Below are positions 5,525 to 9,640 of a stretch of 9,640 nt of DNA, piece by piece (positions within the stretch are counted from its first letter, which is position 1; the number at the start of each line of letters is the position of its first letter). The DNA comes from an uncultured Clostridiaceae bacterium. GTDB taxonomy: Bacteria; Bacillota; Clostridia; Lachnospirales; Lachnospiraceae. The position numbers and the translations under genes are program-made. Below the pieces are notes generated by a model. The model was given only the letters and a program-made list of their open reading frames with translations. It searched no databases and was not told the origin of the DNA. The stretch covers positions 1-9,640 of the forward strand of contig CATLIJ010000082.1 of the NCBI GenBank assembly GCA_949948825.1, written 5' to 3'.

Positions 5525-5613
5525 AAATATAATTCTCTCCTTTTTTGTGTGTCAGGACTTGTCTGTCCCGTTGTTGGTTGGTGGCCGAAAATCCATATTT
5601 GCATTACTCTGCG

Positions 5614-5642
5614 ATTATAGCGTAACTTTTTTATTCTGAAAA
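5614..5642 (-). promoter_or_regulatory. Promoter of the large wall-binding gene
   Basis: On the - strand TTTTCA (5637-5642), a 17-bp spacer and TATAAT (5614-5619). The leader is about 80 nt. No 0A box is seen here, although the -35 hexamer matches the one predicted next to the 0A cluster. Confidence 0.7.
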
Positions 5643-5688
5643 GTGAAGGTTGCTGGCAAAGCTGGAAGGCTGTGGCGGGGGAGGGGTG

Positions 5689-5710
5689 AAAAGCAGATGT
5701 CTGCTTTTTT
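5689..5710 (+). terminator. Orphan intrinsic-terminator-like hairpin
   Basis: AAAAGCAG (5689-5696), loop ATGT, then CTGCTTTT continuing into a six-T run ending at 5710. The T run points to termination of rightward transcription, yet no + strand gene ends nearby: the wall-binding gene to the left runs the other way. It may stop antisense transcription before the glycan operon, or end a short unannotated transcript. Confidence 0.6.
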
Positions 5711-5774
5711 ATCCGTTTTCTCCGCTCTGTAAACCTAACTAAGAATTCGGGGGTAGGATTTTTTTCCAGGATAT

Positions 5775-5782
5775 GCTATAAT
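5775..5782 (+). promoter_or_regulatory. Extended -10 promoter of the glycan operon
   Basis: TGC immediately before TATAAT (5777-5782) forms an extended -10, which can work with a poor -35 (TAGGAT at 5754-5759). Transcription would begin near 5789, just upstream of an AGGAGG at 5803-5808. Confidence 0.65.
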
Positions 5783-5866
5783 CTTAAAAAATTGCAGCAG
5801 CCAGGAGGATGCATGGCTGTGGCAAGCCAAAAACAGAAACAAAATGTAATAGAAAAGGACAATCAT

Positions 5867-6787
5867 ATGAAAATAGTGGTGACAGGAGCATCCGGGTTTA
5901 TCGGGGCAGCCACCGTAAGGTGTCTGTTGGAGAGAGGGCATGAAGTGTGTGCAGTAGTGAGACCGGATTCTCCCAGACTGCCGAATCTGTGGAAAAAGGT
6001 TCCGGAAGAGCTCCGGTTGGGTCTTCAGGTAGTCTTTTTGGATGGAAAGGACCTGACAGAGGAGAATTTTCGGAAACACTGTTCCCTGGCGGAGGCGTGG
6101 CTTCATACCAGCTGGAGCGGTCCAGGCAGCGATAACCGGAAGAAACGGGAGGTGCAATGGAGCAATATTCAGGATTCCCTGACAGCAGTGAGGACAGCAG
6201 CCTCCATAGGATGTAAGCGCTTTGTATTTACCGGATCTCAGGCGGAGTATGGAATTTGTTACGAGACCATTCGGGAGGATACACCATGCCATCCGGTGTC
6301 TGAATATGGGAAGGCAAAATTAGAGTTTGCCAAGCAGGCAGAGAAGCTTTGCAGTGAACTTTCTATGGATTATGTCCACACAAGGATTTTCAGTGTGTAT
6401 GGACCGGGAGATCACCCCTGGACGCTGGTCCGGTCCTGTCTTGAAACCTGGCAGGAGGAGGGGGAGATGAAGCTGGGAGAATGTTCCCAGTGGTGGAATT
6501 TTTTATATATTGAAGATGCAGCCAAAGGACTTGCGGTTCTGCTGGAAAAGGGAGTACACGGCATATACAATCTGGCTGGGAACGATACCCGGATTCTTCG
6601 GGAATTTGTGGAGGAGATGTACCGGCTGTGCGGCTCAAAGGGAAGCTGCCTTTATGGAGTGCGTCCTCAGAATGCAGAAAAAGACGCGAATCTGATTCCA
6701 GACATTGGAAAGCTGCTGGCTTTGGGCTGGCAGCCGTCTGTATCCTTTGAAAAGGGAATTTGTGAGCTGCTGCATGGTCCGGAATAA
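5867..6787 (+). CDS. NAD(P)-dependent epimerase/dehydratase, extended SDR family (nucleotide-sugar modifying)
   Basis: The protein has 306 residues, the usual size for this family. The N-terminal Rossmann motif TGASGFIG (glycines 7, 10, 13) binds the dinucleotide. The catalytic set is Ser124 (GSQAEYG), Tyr147 and Lys151 (YGKAK, a YxxxK motif). The family converts nucleotide sugars (4-epimerases, 4,6-dehydratases, 4-reductases); the substrate here is not readable. The start at 5867 was chosen because MKIVVTGASG begins as such proteins normally do and AAAAGGA lies 7 bases upstream. An in-frame ATG at 5813 with AGGAGG 4 bases upstream would add 18 residues and is also plausible. It is first in an operon with two glycosyltransferases, 30 bp before the next start, so it probably supplies a sugar donor for the same glycan. 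Confidence 0.88.
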   Translation: MKIVVTGASGFIGAATVRCLLERGHEVCAVVRPDSPRLPNLWKKVPEELRLGLQVVFLDGKDLTEENFRKHCSLAEAWLHTSWSGPGSDNRKKREVQWSNIQDSLTAVRTAASIGCKRFVFTGSQAEYGICYETIREDTPCHPVSEYGKAKLEFAKQAEKLCSELSMDYVHTRIFSVYGPGDHPWTLVRSCLETWQEEGEMKLGECSQWWNFLYIEDAAKGLAVLLEKGVHGIYNLAGNDTRILREFVEEMYRLCGSKGSCLYGVRPQNAEKDANLIPDIGKLLALGWQPSVSFEKGICELLHGPE

Positions 6788-6817
6788 TATGGAAGAAGGA
6801 ATATAGGAGTGAAACCA

Positions 6818-7807
6818 ATGAAAACCATCAGCATTGTAGTGCCTTGCTACAACGAAGAAGAAAATGTGGAATTGATGGCAGATTCCCTTCGTCAGCTGTT
6901 TCAGAAGGAGCTGGCGGATTATCAGTATGAGATTATATTTATTGACAATGATTCGCAGGATTCCACCAGAGAAAAGATTCGCCGTCTGTGCGCAGAGGAC
7001 AGGGGAATCAAGGGGATTTTTAATGCCAAAAATTTCGGCCAGTTTAATTCTCCTTACTATGCCATGCTTCAGAGCAGCGGAGATTGTACGATTTCCATGG
7101 TGGCAGATTTTCAGGACCCGGTGGAGCTGGTTCCCAGGTTTGTAAAGGAATGGGAGAATGGCTATAAGATTGTAATTGGCATTAAAACTACCAGCAAGGA
7201 AAACAAATTCATGTACTGGCTGCGGGGATGCTACTATAAGGTGATCAAATGGCTTTCAGATGTGGAGCAGATTGAGCAGTTTACCGGATTTGGTCTTTAT
7301 GATGCCCGGTTTATCCAGGTTCTGCGGGATTTGGGAGATCCCACGCCGTTTCTGCGGGGCATTGTGGCTGAGCTGGGGTACCGGCGGAAGGAGATTCCCT
7401 ATGAGCAGCAGTTAAGGAGAGCGGGAAAAACCAGCAACAATTTTTACCGGCTGTATGATGCGGCAATGCTAAGCATTACCTCCTACACAAAGGCAGGGCT
7501 GCGGCTTGCTACGTTTATTGGCGGCTTCAGCTGTCTGGTGAGCATGATTGTGGGATTTGTCTATTTGATTATGAAATTGATCTGGTGGTACCGCTTTCCT
7601 GCCGGGGTGGCGCCTATTCTGTTGGGAATGCTGTTCTTAGGCTCAGTTCAGGTGTTTTTTATTGGAATGGTAGGAGAGTATGTGCTGTCGATTAATCAGA
7701 GGGTTATGAGGAGGCCCCTGGTGGTTGAAGAAGAACGGCTGAATTTTGATGCAGAGGAAAAACACAATACAGAAAAGGAACAGAGAACGGATGAAATACA
7801 AGATTGA
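6818..7807 (+). CDS. Membrane-anchored family 2 glycosyltransferase, GtrB/ArnC/DPM1 type
   Basis: The protein has 329 residues. A GT-A catalytic domain (about 1-225) opens with TISIVVPCYNEEENV and contains FIDNDSQDST (41-50), NAKNFGQ (69-75), the metal-binding DFQDP (97-101) and FTGFGLYD (155-162). Two membrane helices follow (about 227-253 and 263-290), ending in GEYVLSINQRVMRRP, the typical end of enzymes that load a sugar onto undecaprenyl or dolichyl phosphate. It probably moves a hexose from a nucleotide sugar to undecaprenyl phosphate at the inner membrane face, for transfer to a surface glycan. The acidic C-tail (301-329) is non-conserved in look. ATG 6818 has AGGAG 8 bases upstream; an in-frame GTG at 6809 overlaps that site and was rejected. 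The 3' end overlaps the next gene by 17 bp. Confidence 0.9.
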   Translation: MKTISIVVPCYNEEENVELMADSLRQLFQKELADYQYEIIFIDNDSQDSTREKIRRLCAEDRGIKGIFNAKNFGQFNSPYYAMLQSSGDCTISMVADFQDPVELVPRFVKEWENGYKIVIGIKTTSKENKFMYWLRGCYYKVIKWLSDVEQIEQFTGFGLYDARFIQVLRDLGDPTPFLRGIVAELGYRRKEIPYEQQLRRAGKTSNNFYRLYDAAMLSITSYTKAGLRLATFIGGFSCLVSMIVGFVYLIMKLIWWYRFPAGVAPILLGMLFLGSVQVFFIGMVGEYVLSINQRVMRRPLVVEEERLNFDAEEKHNTEKEQRTDEIQD

Positions 7808-9640
7808 TGTGGTGCGGATTCGGGAAAACTCCATCACTCTCAATGGCTGGGTGATTGGGAGGACTCCCGGGTCCAGGGCAGCTTTTCGGGTTTTGGATGA
7901 GAACAAAAAGCCAGTGAAGTTTCGTCATGTGTCCACCCGCCGGGATGATGTAAGCCAGATTTATTATAAGAAGACCTGTGACCAGGATTTTGGATTTGAT
8001 ATTCAGTTTCCTTATGACCGGGGATGCAGCTATTGGCTTCTGATTCGGTGTGACGGCAAGACAGCCCGAATTAAATTTAATGAAGAACTGATTGCCAAAC
8101 GTGCCAGTGTAGCTCACAAACGTCTGGAAAAAATCCGCGACCTGATGAATATGGAAACTGTGAGCGTTGCCTTGGATTTCTGGAAAAAGCATGGATTAAA
8201 AGCGCTGTTTTTAAAATCCAAGCATAAATTGCAGGGATTGGACAATGATTATGATTATAAAGAATGGTATGATTTGACAAAGCCATCGGAGGAGGAGCTG
8301 AAACGGCAGAAGGAGGAGGCGCTTCCGGTGCGTCCCCTTCTTTCTATTGTGATTCCTGCCTGGAAGACTCCGGAAAAGTATCTGCGGGAGATGATGGATT
8401 CCATTCTGGAACAGACGTATGATAACTGGGAAGTCTGTGTAGCCAATGGAAGCCCCAAAGGGGAAGGGGCTGTGGTGGAAAAGGTGATGAAATGGTACGG
8501 CAGCAGGGACCGCCGTTTCCGATGTAAGAACCTGGGAGAAAACCTGGGAATTGCAGCTAACACCAATGAGGCCATCGCCATGGCAGAGGGGGATTATATT
8601 GTTCTGGCGGACCATGATGACACATTGCCGGAGCATGCCCTTTATGAGATGGTTTCAGCTATAGCAGCTCATCCGGAATGTGATTTGTTTTATTCGGATG
8701 AGGACAAGCTGGACATGGATGGAGGGGCTTTGTTTGATCCCCATTTTAAGCCGGATTTTAACCCGGATTTGCTTACCAGCGTCAATTACATCTGCCATCT
8801 GCTGGCAGTCAAAAAGGAGCTGCTTAACCAGGTTGGAGGCTTTCGGCAGGAGTTTGACGGAGCCCAGGATTATGATTTTATTTTCCGGTGTACTGAGGCT
8901 GCCAGGGGGATTTATCATATTCCCAAGGTGCTGTATCACTGGCGCTGCCATCAAGGCTCCACAGCCAGCAACCCGGAGAGTAAGCTATACGCATTTGAGG
9001 CAGGGGCCCGCGCCATTATGGCTCATTATGAGCGTTGCGGCATAAAAGCCGAGAAGGTGGAGAAAGGGGTGGATTATGGTATTTACCACACTTATTTTTC
9101 CATAGAACAAAATCCGCTGGTGTCTGTGATTATCCCCAATAAGGATCACAGGGCAGACCTGGATTTATGCATTCGCTCCATTCTCAGCAAGGCAACCTAT
9201 CAGAACCTGGAATTTGTGATTATTGAAAATAACAGCACACAAAAGGAAACCTTTTCCTACTATAAGGATATTCAGAAGGAGCTGCCCCAGGTGAGGGTCG
9301 TGACCTGGGAGCGGGAATTTAACTATTCAGCCATCAATAATTTCGGGGCCAGCTTTGCAAAGGGAGAATATCTTCTGTTTTTAAATAATGATACAGAGCT
9401 GATTGAACCGCGGCTTTTTGAGGAGATGTTAGGATTCTGCCAGCGAAAAGATGTGGGGATTGTGGGGGCGCGGCTATTGTACCAGGATGACACGATTCAG
9501 CATGCAGGAGTGGTAGTGGGATTTGGCGGCATTGCAGGACATACCTTTATCGGACTTCATCAGGCGGAGAACAGCTATTTCCACCGGGCCATGTGCGCCC
9601 AGGATTACAGCGCTGTGACCGCTGCCTGTATGATGACAAA
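7791..9640 (+). CDS. Large tandem-domain family 2 glycosyltransferase (3' end outside the window)
   Basis: An open frame from ATG 7791 runs 616 codons to the right edge without a stop. Residues 1-180 are a non-catalytic N-terminal part with a beta-rich start (KYKIDVVRIRENSITLNGWV) and a helical linker. A first GT-A domain starts at 182 (PLLSIVIPAWKTPEKYLREM), with NLGIAANTNEA, the metal-binding DHDD at 274-277, then YSDEDKLD, DFNPDLLTSVNYICH and GAQDYDF. A second starts at 442 (PLVSVIIPNKDHRADLDLCI), with FNYSAINNFGA, LNNDTE (531-536) and IQHAGVVVG. This arrangement is known in bacterial surface-polysaccharide polymerising or chain-extending transferases; linkages cannot be inferred. It overlaps the previous gene by 17 bp in another frame, implying coupled translation; its own site (AAAAGGA, 11 bases upstream) is distant. 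Confidence 0.9.
   Translation, partial: MKYKIDVVRIRENSITLNGWVIGRTPGSRAAFRVLDENKKPVKFRHVSTRRDDVSQIYYKKTCDQDFGFDIQFPYDRGCSYWLLIRCDGKTARIKFNEELIAKRASVAHKRLEKIRDLMNMETVSVALDFWKKHGLKALFLKSKHKLQGLDNDYDYKEWYDLTKPSEEELKRQKEEALPVRPLLSIVIPAWKTPEKYLREMMDSILEQTYDNWEVCVANGSPKGEGAVVEKVMKWYGSRDRRFRCKNLGENLGIAANTNEAIAMAEGDYIVLADHDDTLPEHALYEMVSAIAAHPECDLFYSDEDKLDMDGGALFDPHFKPDFNPDLLTSVNYICHLLAVKKELLNQVGGFRQEFDGAQDYDFIFRCTEAARGIYHIPKVLYHWRCHQGSTASNPESKLYAFEAGARAIMAHYERCGIKAEKVEKGVDYGIYHTYFSIEQNPLVSVIIPNKDHRADLDLCIRSILSKATYQNLEFVIIENNSTQKETFSYYKDIQKELPQVRVVTWEREFNYSAINNFGASFAKGEYLLFLNNDTELIEPRLFEEMLGFCQRKDVGIVGARLLYQDDTIQHAGVVVGFGGIAGHTFIGLHQAENSYFHRAMCAQDYSAVTAACMMT

Noticed and set aside
8211..8954. Several - strand frames at the right end
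   Set aside because: All are complements of the large glycosyltransferase frame, which has continuous family 2 motifs on the + strand.

Overview
The window looks like chromosome of a low-to-mid GC Gram-positive anaerobe of the class Clostridia, most likely Lachnospiraceae. This is inferred from the AGGAGG ribosome-binding sites, the TATAAT-type promoters, the Spo0A-type (0A) boxes and the abundance of aromatic-rich cell-wall-binding repeat proteins. No marker gene is present to name the genus.

Layout. Positions 1-557 hold no convincing gene. A 14-16 bp minisatellite (1-206) decays into degenerate copies to about 335 and is followed by a promoter region. A small lipoprotein of unknown function (558-1073, +) converges on the first of three secreted cell-wall-binding proteins (1211-2296, -), and the two share a long bidirectional terminator. 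That protein has a repetitive 24-bp-unit tail, and its leader holds a dense set of inverted repeats (2329-2421). A very small wall-binding protein follows (2582-2908, -), with its own promoter and terminator. The spacer 2909-3275 carries a cluster of 0A boxes in front of a 63-residue coiled-coil protein (3276-3467, +). A 27-codon ORF with a strong ribosome-binding site (3515-3598, +) overlaps, antisense, the end of a zinc-ribbon plus coiled-coil protein (3537-3929, -). The third and largest wall-binding protein is at 4139-5524 (-).

From 5777 to the right edge lies a + strand operon for surface glycan assembly. It encodes an extended-SDR nucleotide-sugar epimerase/dehydratase (5867-6787), a membrane-anchored family 2 glycosyltransferase of the GtrB/ArnC/DPM1 type (6818-7807), and a large tandem-domain family 2 glycosyltransferase (7791 to beyond 9640). 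The last gene overlaps its neighbour by 17 bp and runs off the window.

Taken together this is a cell-envelope region. The operon probably makes or decorates a wall-linked or lipid-linked polysaccharide. The three repeat proteins are exported and probably attach non-covalently to the wall; none has a recognisable catalytic domain. The least ordinary elements are the 0A-box cluster and the small coiled-coil genes next to it, the structured leader of the first wall-binding gene, and the decaying minisatellite at the left edge. Exact substrates, and whether the repeat proteins bind choline or another wall component, cannot be read from the sequence.
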